A stretch of DNA of 64,000 bases from Mucidula mucida (lineage: Eukaryota; Basidiomycota; Agaricomycetes; Agaricales; Physalacriaceae), in NCBI GenBank assembly GCA_015501055.1, contig JADNYV010000008.1, positions 496,001 through 560,000 on the forward strand. The letters run 5' to 3'. A program made the translations under genes and the position numbers. The notes below the pieces were generated by a model. It worked only from the letters and a program-made list of their open reading frames with translations, searched no databases and was not told the DNA's origin. Shown in pieces: positions 23,068-37,066 of this stretch (position 1 is its first letter; every line of letters starts with the position of its first letter).

Positions 23068-23732
23068 CTCCGTGGATGTCCGTGAAGTCGGGTAGAGTTG
23101 AGACAACCGTGTCATCTTGGTACAGGAGTTGCTCAATGCCCCCATTTTGGAAGCCAACGAGTAGAGTACAAGTCCCCAATTCGTCGGAAACGAAGGCAAT
23201 AGATGTGATATCGCACCGTGCTTGTTGGGCGTCAGGAAGGGTGTGCTGGTGTGCCAAATCTACTGGCGGTGCATCGTTGGGGAGATTAGGGACAAGGAAA
23301 CTGTAGATGTATATTGTGCGAGCAGCTGCGACAACTAGATGGGACGAAGAAATGTCCATGACAGGTTGGAATTTCCCCCTCCACTGTTTAGAGAGAGGCC
23401 GAGCAACATAAGTTGTATTGTGATGAGCTTCGTGTTTTGAGCGCGTCCAACAACGGTCGGTGAGAGTATCATAACGCACTCGCGACTTTGCGGACCAAGA
23501 TGCGCGTGCAGTGGCGAGACTATAAGAAGGGCGCGGATTACGCCTGGAATAATCGTTCCATCCATAGTCATTCACCTGAAAATTGAGTGAGTACTTGGCA
23601 TACATGAAATTGGGCGTGGCTTACCAAGGAATCGAGGGATTTGCAGACCACAGAAAGCCTTGATAGATCCAAAGCATTTAGTTCGTGAATAACTGTTAAC
23701 AAGATGTCGTGGGGAAGGTCTAGTAGTAACAT
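23068..23732 (-). pseudogene. F-box/WD40 protein, 5' part (interrupted by retrotransposon)
   Basis: From the ATG at 23732: MLLLDLPHDILLTVIHELNA then LDLSRLSVVCKSLDSL is an F-box, the Skp1-binding motif of SCF ubiquitin ligases. A 49-bp intron (acceptor near 23578) leads to VNDYGWNDYSRRN and beta-propeller-like sequence (ISSSHLVVAAARTIYIYSFL, TSIAFVSDELGTCTLLVGF) up to FTDIHGD at the element junction. The downstream frame then runs into element sequence and stops there. The other half is at 15844-16732, and the two join in frame when the element is removed. Upstream Met-less frame to 23843 is 5' UTR. Confidence 0.85.
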
Positions 23733-23908
23733 GTTGAGAGTCAAGATGAGAGGGGCAAAGGCTCCGAAGAGGGAGTAAGAGCGTGGGAAGAAGGGGCCGG
23801 CATGCCGAATTGACGCGTTCCAGACTAGGCTTGCTCTATTCACGATAGTCCACCGTCAGCCGCTTCCGTTGCTCTTTCGTCTGCTCCGGTGCTCTCACAG
23901 CCCTCGAC
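23733..23908. promoter_or_regulatory. Bidirectional promoter region, F-box gene / Miro gene
   Basis: The start codons of two divergent genes are only 176 bp apart, so both 5' UTRs and core promoters must overlap or be contiguous. No specific element was recognised. Confidence 0.5.
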
Positions 23909-26548
<2,640 letters not shown>

Positions 26549-26829
26549 TAATGTACAGCTGTTTAATAGAAACACCGTCTAATTTTGCGTTGAATTGAGG
26601 GAGCAGGTTGCCTTGCCCGTGGCGCGTGTGATCAACACGTGTTTGGGATAATCAGAAATCGGATCTTATTATGTCCGCAGCGTGACTCCTTTCTTACGGC
26701 CTGTTCAATTTCGTGCAGGCTAAAACAAGCGATTTTCCTCATTTCTTGCGTCCTGACTGCATCATCTAGGCTGGAGATTTGTTGATTTCGAAAGCTTGAA
26801 CTGCAACTTGAACTTGAACAACCAGCATC

Positions 26830-28537
26830 ATGGACTTGGATATGGATTTCGAAGGCGCCGCGGGCTCCCAGTCCTACCAGCCTGTCTTCAGCGAGCAGCA
26901 GTACAATGCCCACCTCGACCCGAACAGGAAAATGCTGTAAGTGCTGCCCCATCTCTCTAGCCTGCATGCACTGCTTAAAGGGGGCGACTGCAGGGATCTG
27001 GTGTTCGTGCAAGACTGTACCGGCAGCCAAGGGAGCTACATTACCTCTGCAACCAAGAACATCAAAGAGATATGCGGACACATATATGAATCGGGGCGCC
27101 TTCAGGCCCAGGAAGACTTGCGCGTCGGGCTCGTCGCCTTCCGAGACCATCCACCTCAGGACCACACGTATATCACCAAGAATTTTGGGTTCACGTCTGA
27201 TGTCAGCCAAGTACATAAGCATCTGTCCGGATTGTATGCGTCTGGGGGCGGCGATGGGCCGGAGGCGGTGACGGCGGCGTTGGTGGAGGCGTTGAATATG
27301 GACTGGCGCGAGAATGCGACCAAGATGGTCGTCTTGATTGCTGATGCGCCTCCCCATGGCATTGGGGAGTACGGGGACGGTACTGTCTTGTGTTTATCTG
27401 GTGCAGCGTGGAAGTAATACTTACATTTTGTGCTAGGTTTCGACGAAGGCTCACCAGATGGCAATGATCCCCTGCAATTAGCTCGTGCGCTTGCAAGCCG
27501 TGGTATCACTCTCGTACGTCATCGTGTTGTGTATCCTCGTTCGCACAAGTCACATCAACCCAGTTTTTCGTCGCCTGTGAGCCCGCACTGAGCGGATATC
27601 AAGTGAGTCCGCTTGTGTTCATCTCTTTACTGATCCTCAGGTTGGGTGCCCCCTAGTATGCAACCGACTTTTACAAAGCAATAACTAATCTCACATCGGG
27701 CTTGATGCTTCCGCTGACGACCGCTGATCTCCTTGCTCATGCCATCGTCGGCAGTGTTCTTGAAAACCTTGACATGGAACGCTTGGTGCGCGAGGTAGGA
27801 CACGCGGTGGCCCAGCGCATCCTCGGTAACAACGAGAGCGTGGACGACGTTGCTCGGGAGCTGCACGAGAAACTGCTCTTGCGGAACGAGAGTACAAAGA
27901 AGGTGGTGATAGAAAGCATTTACAAAGAGTCTCCAGAGTCGTCGAACAATGTCGATGTGTTTATGACGGCGCAGTCACTAGCCGAAGCTCGTCCGCATTT
28001 GAAAAAGGTGAGTTTTGTCTATGTCAAAGATGAAAGTGATTGACCTTGGCAAGGTGCATGGCACACGGTTCACGGACAAATATTTGCAGATGCGGAATCT
28101 CAATAGTGGCAAGAGCTATTCCTCTTTCACACCCGCCACCCCTCCACGGTCGCCCACGATTCGGTCCCTCTCTCCGACGGGCAGTCCCAAAGCCAGTGCC
28201 GGCTCTCCACCGCGGAAGGTGGTCACCGAATTTGCGGCCTTTGGTGCACCAGCAAACGTCAGTGTGTTCGGGACTGCCGTCGCGTCAACACCCTTTTCGT
28301 TGGCTGGCGGGAAAGCAGCGTTTGGAGGAATGCGTAATTCGGGGAGGAAGGGAATGTTCGATGATGATGACGACGATGAGGAGGATGATGGAAGACAGAA
28401 GGTTGAGTTGAAGGAAGGCTCGATTTCCCTGGATCAGGTGCGTCGCCAATTCTCACCTCAAGTGTCTGTTCTCAATGTTTACACTGCAGGCCCGGCGCAT
28501 CGCGATGCAGAGTGCGTTCCGGTCTACCAGAGTGTAA
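26830..28537 (+). CDS. von Willebrand factor A domain protein
   Basis: Starts with MDLDMDFEGAAGSQSYQ. A vWA domain follows: LVFVQDCTGSQGSYITSATK carries a MIDAS-like D-x-T-x-S motif, followed by VGLVAFRDHPPQDHTYI, ALVEALNMDWRENATKMVVL and IADAPPHGIGEYGDGFDEGS. Then comes a helical region (LLAHAIVGSVLENLDMERLV), and a Ser/Pro-rich tail with an acidic run (FDDDDDDEEDD) ending in RSTRV at 28537. The vWA part resembles that of alpha-kinase vWKa proteins, but no kinase domain is present. Function is unknown; a metal-dependent protein-binding role is inferred. At least four short introns are joined, all in frame. Confidence 0.85.
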
Positions 28538-28821
28538 TGCATGCAATCTTGGTATAATTTCGTCGTTTGCTGTTTCCTCATGTTCACGTTCATCGTTACG
28601 CCCTCGCTATCCATTGCAATCTAGTGTAGATATCCTTGCACATCCCCCCCAGTCGTCCGAAAACTAACGAACAGGAATTGTATTCTACTCCCGCGTCGAC
28701 CAATATAACCCTTTGAAAGTTGATCCTTGATTGTAAATCAACGGAGCTCCTGTTTAGGACGCATGAGACCTCGAGGAAGGAATCATATTGTCTGCGAAAT
28801 TGTCACTAGTATATACAAAGG

Positions 28822-29745
28822 CTAAAGATCACGTTTCCGTTTCTTTTTGCGAGGAGTTGCTTCGTCGGTGACCTCGACTTTGCGGTGTCGTTTCTTCTTC
28901 TTGACACCTGCATCGGCGGTAGAAGACGTCTCGTTTTGCTCAGCACTGTTCCTCTTGCGCTTCCGTGCGACTTTTTCGGATTCAGCGTCAGATTCAACTG
29001 CGCGTGCTTCGAGCTTTAAACGCTTTCGCTGCCTTCTCTCTGCCTTTTCTGCTCTGTGCTGCCTCTTGAGCGCCTTTTCTTCTTTCGTCTTTCCTTTGCC
29101 TTTATCAGACGTTTTCAGTCCGGATTCGTCGATGGAGGTTGTGGGTATAGATGGTGCAGGAGTCGGCGAAGGAGAAGGCAATGCGAAAGAAGGATCTGGT
29201 CCAAGGACTGGTCCGCGGAAGAATTTAGAGTAGAGACCGCGCTTTGCTGCTTCTCGTTTAGCGAGCGAGAGCAGGCTCAGACGCTGGGTTGGTGTGGTCA
29301 ATGGGGTGCTACTTCCAGATGGGTCGGGCGTGGCTGGAATGCCATCGATGGGCCGTTTGTTGCTCAGAATACCGGTAGTCGTGCGTTTTAGCGTCGGTGC
29401 CGACGGGGTATCCTAAGATACTTTGAATTGAGAAAAGTACGCGCTATTAGTGACAACACACCTCGTCACTATCGTCCTCCTCATCACTGCTAGTTATTTT
29501 GACTTGTATGGACTTTGCCGCTGCAGAGAATAGACTTTGACATGTCATTTTAAACTGGGAGACTGATAGATCGGTACGACATACTGGTCCCAAAATGGAA
29601 AAGCCTCGTCACGGTCCTTGCCAATGCCTGAGAGTGTCTTTTTCTGGGAGACGGTTATGGGGCGGGTAATGGCGCCCTGTCGGAGCCCAGTGCCTTTGCC
29701 TGACCATCCTTGGGCTACGAGGAAAGAATGCCCATCGAGTGGCAT
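28822..29745 (-). CDS. G-patch domain protein, Tma23-like
   Basis: From ATG 29745: MPLDGHSFLVAQGWSGKGTG then LRQGAITRPITVSQKKTLSG, a G-patch core (G-W-x-x-G-x-G-L) at the extreme N-terminus. After an intron it continues FWDHLFSAAAKSIQVKITSS and an acidic patch, RGLYSKFFRGPVLGPD, and a Lys/Arg-rich nucleolar-type tail (KKKKRHRKVEV ... PRKKKRKRDL) ending at 28822. This matches fungal Tma23/PINX1-like ribosome-biogenesis proteins, which activate DEAH helicases. Three exons, all in frame. It is convergent with the vWA gene. Confidence 0.85.
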
Positions 29746-30183
29746 GGACGAAAGAAGAAAGTGCTTACATAACTGCGCGTCAGAAATTTACAATCGCGGA
29801 TCTAATGGATTATCGTGCTCTTCTGAGTGTTTGTTCAAGAAATTAAACGTTATCTCTGTTGGCAGGAAGTACGAGTATGAGCGGAGATCGAGGTTTTTGC
29901 TCCGAAAGAGGCAATCATTCTTTTCCTCTCTCCACGATGTGATTCTCCATCTTTCGCTTCACCCGTTGCTCGTGCCTCCAGCACATCTCAACTCTTTTCT
30001 AACCTCATCTACTTCTTTGCTTTTATTATCGTATTTTGCCACACAGTAGCGTAGTATTTCTAACGTGGCGCCAATATTAGTCAGGGGTGTTCCCAAAGAG
30101 GCAGGTCGTTCCACCTTGTGGCAGATCTAGACTTGGAATGCTTTCCGCTTGATTGGAGCACTTGTTTGCCAGTCGTAACTTTC
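29746..30183. other. Divergent intergenic region, G-patch / FAD oxidoreductase
   Basis: 438 bp between two divergent start codons. It includes a pyrimidine-rich stretch around 29920-29990, a common feature of fungal promoters. No gene is recognised in it. Confidence 0.5.
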
Positions 30184-31473
30184 ATGGATCCCGTTGACGG
30201 CGCGCGGAGCATTGTTATCATCGGCGCGGGCATTATCGGCTGCTCAACGGCGTACTACTTGACCCGCCACCCCGCCTTTTCCTCCGCCACATCGATCCGC
30301 ATCCTTGAGGCATCCGTGCATGGACCAGCCCAGGGAGCGTCAGGAAAGGCGGGCGGGCTTATCGCCAAGTGGGCATACCCAAAAGAGCTCGTCGACTTGT
30401 CCTTTTCTGAGCATGTCAGACTGGCGGAGGAGCACAACGGGACGGACCGCTGGGGGTGGCGCTACGTAAATTGCGGGAGCTGGGAGGGCAGAGGCGAGCC
30501 AAGCACGACAGAAACGGGTTCTGAGGTCGGGCGTGGTGGTCGTAGGAAGAGTTTAGAGAAGACTCTCGGCCTCGACCCCGCGGCAGAGTCGTCCAGAGCG
30601 CGACAGAGCAAGGGTCTCCCCGACGATCTACTCTGGGTTAAAGAGCATGTCACCGAGTCCTATTCGCCCATGGCACCCCCCGGCGCGACGGCCCAGGTAC
30701 ACCCATACCTCTTTACCACGAGCATGCTCGATTTGGCGCGGGAAGCGGGCGCGGAACTTATCTCCGCTGCCAAAGCTGTATCCATCACCCAATCCGGGGG
30801 CAGGGTCACAGGCGTCATTTACCAGGATCTTGCGTCTCAAAGTACCCTTGAGATTCCCGCGACGCATGTCGTCGTCGCTGCTGGCGCTTGGTCACCATCC
30901 ATCATACCCCGTCTTCCTATCTCTGCCACCCGTGCACACAGTCTTACTATCCAGGCTGCACCCGGCACAACCATCGCGCCCTACGTTCTCTTCACAGAGA
31001 TAATGCTGCAGGAGGGCGGAAGGCGTAAGCGCGTCTCTCCAGAAATCTATGCTCGTCCTGGGAACGAAGTCTACGCCTGCGGACCTGGCGACGATTCACC
31101 CATACCAGAAACCGTCGATGGCGTTCAGGTAGACGAAGGAGCCTGCGAAAGCATTCGGAAGCATGTTACAAGTATTTCCACTGAACTCAGTCTGGGCACT
31201 GTGAATGCCCGGCAGGCTTGCTTCCTTCCAATCGTTAGCGCTGGCGGAGGGCCCATTGTTGGTCCTGCTGAAAATCTGGCACACGGTCTCTACATTGCTG
31301 CTGGTCATACTTGCTGGGTACGTCGATCATTCCCTTGCATCGTGATTTCTCCTCACCATTCCCAGGGCATATGTAACGCGCCAGGAACGGCAAAAGTTCT
31401 CACTGAGCATATCATGGATGGTAGGATAAGAAGTGCCAACTTGAAGAAATTGGATCCCTCAAGGTTTACGTGA
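30184..31473 (+). CDS. FAD-dependent oxidoreductase (DAO fold), Tda3-like
   Basis: From MDPVDGARSIVIIGAGIIGC at 30184: a dinucleotide-binding GxGxxG motif at the N-terminus, then the substrate-side block GASGKAGGLIAKWAYPKEL and LDLAREAGAELISAAKAVSI. The second FAD-contact stretch is ATHVVVAAGAWSP, and the C-terminal block is LYIAAGHTCWGICNAPGTAK. The last part is on a separate exon after a short intron near 31318-31366. The order and the AGHTCWGI signature match yeast Tda3 and relatives in the D-amino-acid-oxidase/sarcosine-oxidase superfamily. The true substrate is not known. The stop is only 48 bp from the stop of the convergent ligase gene. Confidence 0.88.
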   Translation: MDPVDGARSIVIIGAGIIGCSTAYYLTRHPAFSSATSIRILEASVHGPAQGASGKAGGLIAKWAYPKELVDLSFSEHVRLAEEHNGTDRWGWRYVNCGSWEGRGEPSTTETGSEVGRGGRRKSLEKTLGLDPAAESSRARQSKGLPDDLLWVKEHVTESYSPMAPPGATAQVHPYLFTTSMLDLAREAGAELISAAKAVSITQSGGRVTGVIYQDLASQSTLEIPATHVVVAAGAWSPSIIPRLPISATRAHSLTIQAAPGTTIAPYVLFTEIMLQEGGRRKRVSPEIYARPGNEVYACGPGDDSPIPETVDGVQVDEGACESIRKHVTSISTELSLGTVNARQACFLPIVSAGGGPIVGPAENLAHGLYIAAGHTCWVRRSFPCIVISPHHSQGICNAPGTAKVLTEHIMDGRIRSANLKKLDPSRFT

Positions 31474-31520
31474 CCTCGTCTCTGTATTGATTTGTTATTG
31501 CATCTGTTTCTCCACTGCAG

Positions 31521-34204
31521 CTACAACTTGGCCGGTCTAGTTCCCAACAGCAGCTTCGCCTGATCGCGCAAGACCCGACGAAGAAGCTTTCCACTAGGGT
31601 TCTTAGGTATAAACGAAACAAACTCAACGCCGCCTTTGAGATGTTTGTACGCCACTTTATTCGCGGCCACGTGCTGCCGCCATCTTCAGTACGGAAAATG
31701 ACACTGACTGACAACGAACCTTGATGATAGACTCCTTAACTTTCATGGCTTCTTGAGGCTTTCCCTTGACTTTCGCCTCTGCATCGCTGGTGAGCACCAC
31801 GAACGCCAATGGTACCTCTCCACCTAAGTGCGATGCATTAGCAGCGTACACGAAACGAAAACAATCACGCATACTGTAGTCATCTGGGATCCCAACAACG
31901 CAAGCATCAGAAACATCTCGATGGTCTAGAATACAACCCTCCAGTTCTGCGGGGGCTACTTGAAATCCTCGGACTTTCATGATCTCCTGCCCAAGATTGT
32001 CAGATGCAGAACGTGTCTCTAGTACTCGACATTACCTTGATACGATCCAATATCCAGATCTCCGCATTCCGGTCTATCTTTACTTCGTCGCCCGTTCTCA
32101 CCCATCTGTGAATGGTGTCTGTCTTGCGGTTCACGTCTGGGATATGCTACTCACCCTCCCACAAACGTTTCCCGGGACCTAGTAAGCGTTCGATTCAACA
32201 CGACACATCATTGAGATTATCCGTGTAACCCACGCTTCTGCATTATTCTCATACCTCAGCGCGTTCGAAGGGGAATACACCACCAACTCGCCCGCCTCGT
32301 CATAACCCGCAAGCGTTCCATCCGGTTTGACGACACGCGCGATCACCCCAGGCAGTAATTGACCGGCACCTGAGAACCCATCAAGCACCTCTACTCTAGG
32401 ACAGGTCACTCACTTCCGGATGTACCGCGCCGCTGTGTGACGGGCCACGACGAGGTCGCCGTACACGTTTCCGTCATGCCTACAAAGAAACATAATGAAC
32501 GGATTGAAGCCGCGGAGAAGAGTAGGCTGTACCGTAAGACTGTCCGATTTCGGCGTCTGGGAGGAGCTGGAAGAGCTGGTGGTTGACTTCGGCTGATAAG
32601 GGCGCCGCGCCGACCATGATGCATCGGATGACTTGGAGGCCTTGTCTGAAGTCTTTCACTGCTGGGTGCTTGGTGATGTCAATAGAAGTATAAGAGAGTG
32701 TGTTTTGATAAGATGCTTACTTTGCATAAGAGAACGACTTGGGGTGGAACGAGCCTAAAAACCACAGTTTGAGAATGCTTGCAGTGAAGGGTTGCCACGT
32801 ACATGAGGTGAGTGATACGGTAGTGACGATGCTCTTCAGCATCTGTACAAAGTTGAACTTTGGTACTATGACGACGGACATCTATGAAATGCTCAAGTTG
32901 TGGCGAATACGCAGGAGGGTAGTACGTACGCCACAGAATAGATGAAATGAAGCTACGACGTTGTGAGTGCGACGCAGAACAGGCGGGATACTCACATTAA
33001 GAACCAGACCATAGATATCTGGGTGTATTGATGAATACGAGTGGAGCGAGTGGATGGGGGGACTCACGGTATAAGGGCAGCACTAGAGCCAACGAGAGCT
33101 CAACTTTGGTCCCAGTAATCACAGAGGTTTACCGAACGCACCACACATCGCGATGTCGCCGCTTCTATATCGTCTTTGTCCCACGGTATCGACTCGTCAT
33201 GACCCGATTATGAAGGCCATTTGAATGACATTCGTTATGGGCGCAATATGAGGAATGGACACCGCCTGTAACCCAGAGCGATAGTATCGAAATTGAACGC
33301 TACAATGACTGAATACCGACCTTGGGCTTCCCAGTAGTCCCTAATTCTTATAAGTCTCGCAGCATAAATACAACAAGTCGCCATACCAGAAGAAAAACTC
33401 AGAAACGCGAGCTTCGTTTTTGCATCTATCTTGGGCTCGATGAATCTGCGCTTTCCCGCCCCGAGCTGCACCAAGTCGTCGATACTTGTAAGACTCTCAC
33501 TATTCTCGAATAGAACAACTACGCGTTCCGAGGGCAAACCGCATGTTTTCGCTGCCTCCAAAGCGGTGGCAAGGGTGTCTGGATGCGCAAACATCAGAAC
33601 CGCCTTGCTGATCTCCAGTTGGTATTGAAGTTCGTTGGCAGCGTAGTCCGGGTTGGCCCCAGAGATGATACCTCCAAGACGGTGGACGGCCCAGATGATG
33701 ATAGGATAGTCTGCATTACTATTGGTGACGATTAGTCCCAAGCTCACGGCAGACGTACCGATACTGTTTCTACTGAAGATCAAAACTAGTGTTTTTTATA
33801 AGCTCCGGGTTTGCCCCGCGGGGGTGGGGGTGGGGGCTGAACCGAAACGTTTACATACCAACATCATCCTCGCCTACACACAGGAACATAGAACTTGACG
33901 AATCCCTCAGGGAAGGGGAACAACTCACCAATACCGTACTTGTCTTTCAGCCCGTTGGCCAAAGCGTCTGTTCGTGATCGGACCTGTTCAAGTAGCTGAT
34001 AAGTAATCTATCGCCACTCAAACTGCATTTCTACACCCACTTCATCGAGCTTCAACGCTCTCCCAGTGTCATCGTCGACGAGGAGTGGTGTCCCGGACTC
34101 CCTCAGTCTAGTTGTCTGCGGCGAATCGAGGATGAACTGTGGTATAGACACATCCGCCGGTATATGCGGCAACGGTTCCTCGAGGCGCGGAATTCAGTAG
34201 TCAT
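31521..34204 (-). CDS. Peroxisomal AMP-dependent acyl-CoA ligase (4CL-like), copy 1
   Basis: An ANL-superfamily enzyme that activates a carboxylate with ATP and joins it to CoA. Blocks in order: PHIPADVSIPQFILDSPQTT (N-terminal), VTNSNADYPIIIWAVHRLGG, KTKLAFLSFSSG (start of the P-loop), CIMVGAAPLSAEV, LPDAEIGQSYG then MTETCTATSSWP, ARVVKPDGTLAGYDEAGELV, VRTGDEVKIDRNAEIWILDR, VRGFQVAPAELEGCILDHRD and IPKNPSGKLLRRVLRDQ (A10 lysine). The protein ends with AKL, a type 1 peroxisomal targeting signal. At least nine short introns. The first ATG (34204, MTTEFRA) is out of frame with the conserved start by one base near 34184-34186, a probable sequence error. Substrate class (coumarate-like, fatty or other acid) is not resolved. 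Confidence 0.85.
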
Positions 34205-34397
34205 CTCAGCGCAGGAAGAGGTCACTAGCAGAGCTGGGAAGAGGGCCTGTGATCCCGTGGCATCTGCTTTAAGCCGGTCTTTGAACTCATGACCGCTCGC
34301 GGTCACCACACTAGCATACTCGCTGCGGATAGCCGATCCATCTATGGTTGAACGCCCGAAAGAGATTTGCATAATGAAAAGTACAAATATAAGAAGC

Positions 34398-37066
34398 CTA
34401 GAGCCTTGACCGGTATTGTCTGTAGGAATCACGAATGGTCCGACGAAGGATTTTCCCACTCGCCGTTTTGGGGATCGTATCGACGAATTCGACACCGATG
34501 AGTCGTTTGTAGCGGGATTTGCGTTTGCTACGTGCTAGAGGTCATTGTTAGTTGAAGTGTTGACATAAGTTGGGGAAGAACGACCTCTTGAATGGATCTT
34601 TTCAGTCCGACTAAATCGACTTCCTTATTCTGAAGGCGTTCACGGGCGGATGCAGTTAGTATAATGACGCCAAGGGGCGCTTCCCCACCTGCACAAGTCA
34701 GTGTGGCGCTAAAGGAAGCGAATGAATGAACATACTGCGTTCATTCGGAACGCCCACGACACACGACTCAAGGACATCGGAATGTTCTAGTAAACAACCT
34801 TCTAGTTCTGCGGGAGCGACCTGAAAGCCATTGACTTTGATGAATTCCTTCATGACAGGTGAATGGTGGTCAGTTATATGCCACATAATTTACGAACCAC
34901 CTCACTTTGATACGATCTAGGACATATAGCTCCCCTTCTTCCGTCATAACTACTTCATCACCAGTTCTCAGCCAACTGATACATGAAAATTAGGTCTCAG
35001 GAAAATGATGATCGATATCGGCACCGTGACCTACCCATCACGAAAGCTTTCTAGAGTCCTGATATGTCTACTTGTCAACGTCGCGGAATTTTGAGATTGA
35101 CACAAGGAACGCACGCCACTTCGTTGTTTAGATAGCCAACGGACATATTGGGACCTCGGACATGTAGCTCGCCGGGTTCTCCGCATTTCGCGTTGGAGCC
35201 ATCCAACTTAATTATCCGAGTTTCGATACCGGGGAGTATCCGACCGGAACCTTGTTGAAGATGAGGTGATCAGTACAGGTCACGAGAGTTCATATAAGGG
35301 TGATACGCACTACCTACTGGTCCCCTGCGCTGGTCAAATTTGATCATCGATATGACGGCTGGTGTTTCCGTGGTCCCTTCCCTCAAGTAAGGAAAAGACT
35401 AATGGACCGTAAAGGGCCACGAACCGTAGATTTGTCCAACCTGTGCCTCGGGGAAGACATTGAATAGGGAACCGTTGATTTCCTTGGAAGTCGGTGCCGC
35501 TCCCACCGCGACAAACTTGACAGACGAAAGGTCGTACCGCTGTACGGAGGGATGCTAGAACAAGGTTAGCGCTATACCCATTTCGTAAATCATATGCCGA
35601 CCTTGCATAGGGCGACCGCCTGAGGTGGCACAAGCCTCCAAATAATGTGAGCGATCAGGAAGAGGTATCTCTGAAAAGGTACATACAGAAGGTTGGAGAC
35701 TCGATAACGCACGATAGATTTAAGCATTCGAAGGAAGTCAAATTGACCGACTACGATGACTGACATCTGGCGTACGTCAATAACCAGCCCGTTTCTTTCG
35801 ATAATCAAGGTGTACGCACGCCACAGAAGAACGCAAAGTGCATCTAGATCGCGATGTGAGTTGGCACAGGACCTAGACTCAGACTTGTAACTGACCAACA
35901 GAATGTTGCCTGCAACGTCTAAGATGCCAGAAGCTGTGAGATTAAGGTTCGGGCTACTCTGAAGCGCAAGACGCACGAAAAAAAGGGAGAGCTGCTCACG
36001 TTCGAGTCAGATCTAGGGAAGCATGGTCAAAGAACTCACTACCCAAAAGGTTATCGCCATTTCTAAATCCGCGGTTCGGGGAAGGTTGATCAACTCGCTG
36101 ATGCAGAGCAAGCTGCACGGTATTTGCGATGATGGCACGATGAGGTATCTTGACCGCCTGCACAGTGTTCAGGCTACGAACAGACACGTTTCGACGACCT
36201 AACCTTCGGGTCTCCAGTAGTTCCGCTACTGAGCAGCAAGAAGGCAAGCTTCGTACTTCCTTCGCCTGGGTTCAGCTTCCTGTCGACTGAGGGAAGAAGA
36301 GAATCGCATTCGTCTATGAGCCGCGAGATTGTATATCGCTCTGAGGATCTGTCCATGCCGAGAACGATGATACGGTTCTGGGGAAATCCAGCGATTGCGG
36401 CCGCCCTGTACGTATTCTCGAGTGCTGAAAAATGTACTACCATCAGACACGGGTTGGTCAGTTTCATATGGTAATGCAGCTCGGTGGCGGTAGACTTCGG
36501 GTTCGCAGACCTGCATGATATATGAGTAAACCCCCCAGGTATCACCAAGTGAACATACGTGACAATTCCTCCAGTCCTGTGGACAGCCCATGTAACAACT
36601 GGGTAGTCTGCACGAAAGAGAGGGATATCAGTCCTGATAGACGAAGTCAAAGCTGGAGTAATACCTATGTGGTTTGGACTGCAGATGAGGACTGACAATC
36701 GTGAGCAGGATAATGAATGGTAACTTGAGCATCTCACCGACATCCTCGTCAGCTACACATGAAGATCATGAGGTATAGGCCTTGCGACATATCGTAGACA
36801 TACAGAGACCAAAGTGAGCTTCTAAGGATACAGCGAGCCTATCGGTGCGTCTCTTGACCTTGAGCAATACATAAGAGACAGCTCCCGGTCGAATATGAGG
36901 GACGAACTTCATCGAGCGATACAGAAAGTCCAGTCTCCTCGTCAACATAGCATGGCGTTGATCCCCTCTTGGGACGTAGAGGATGACAGGCATCTAGCAT
37001 GAACTGGGCGATAGTCAAGTTATCGGGAATGAGCTGTTCTGTATCGTAGAGAAATGAGGAAGCCAT
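34398..37066 (-). CDS. Peroxisomal AMP-dependent acyl-CoA ligase (4CL-like), copy 2
   Basis: A tandem paralogue of the gene just downstream, same strand, about 190 bp away. It starts MASSFLYDTEQLIPDNLTIA at 37066, with FMLDACHPLRPKRGSTPCYV matching the other copy's N-terminus. Further blocks: DYPVVTWAVHRTGGIVTYV, LAFLLLSSGTTGDPKV (complete ATP-binding P-loop), FDFLRMLKSIVRYRVSNLLY, LVPPQAVALCK, VNGFQVAPAELEGCLLEHSD and FVDTIPKTASGKILRRTIRD (A10 lysine). It ends SRL, a PTS1 signal. About ten introns. The two genes probably arose by duplication and may differ in acid preference. Confidence 0.87.
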
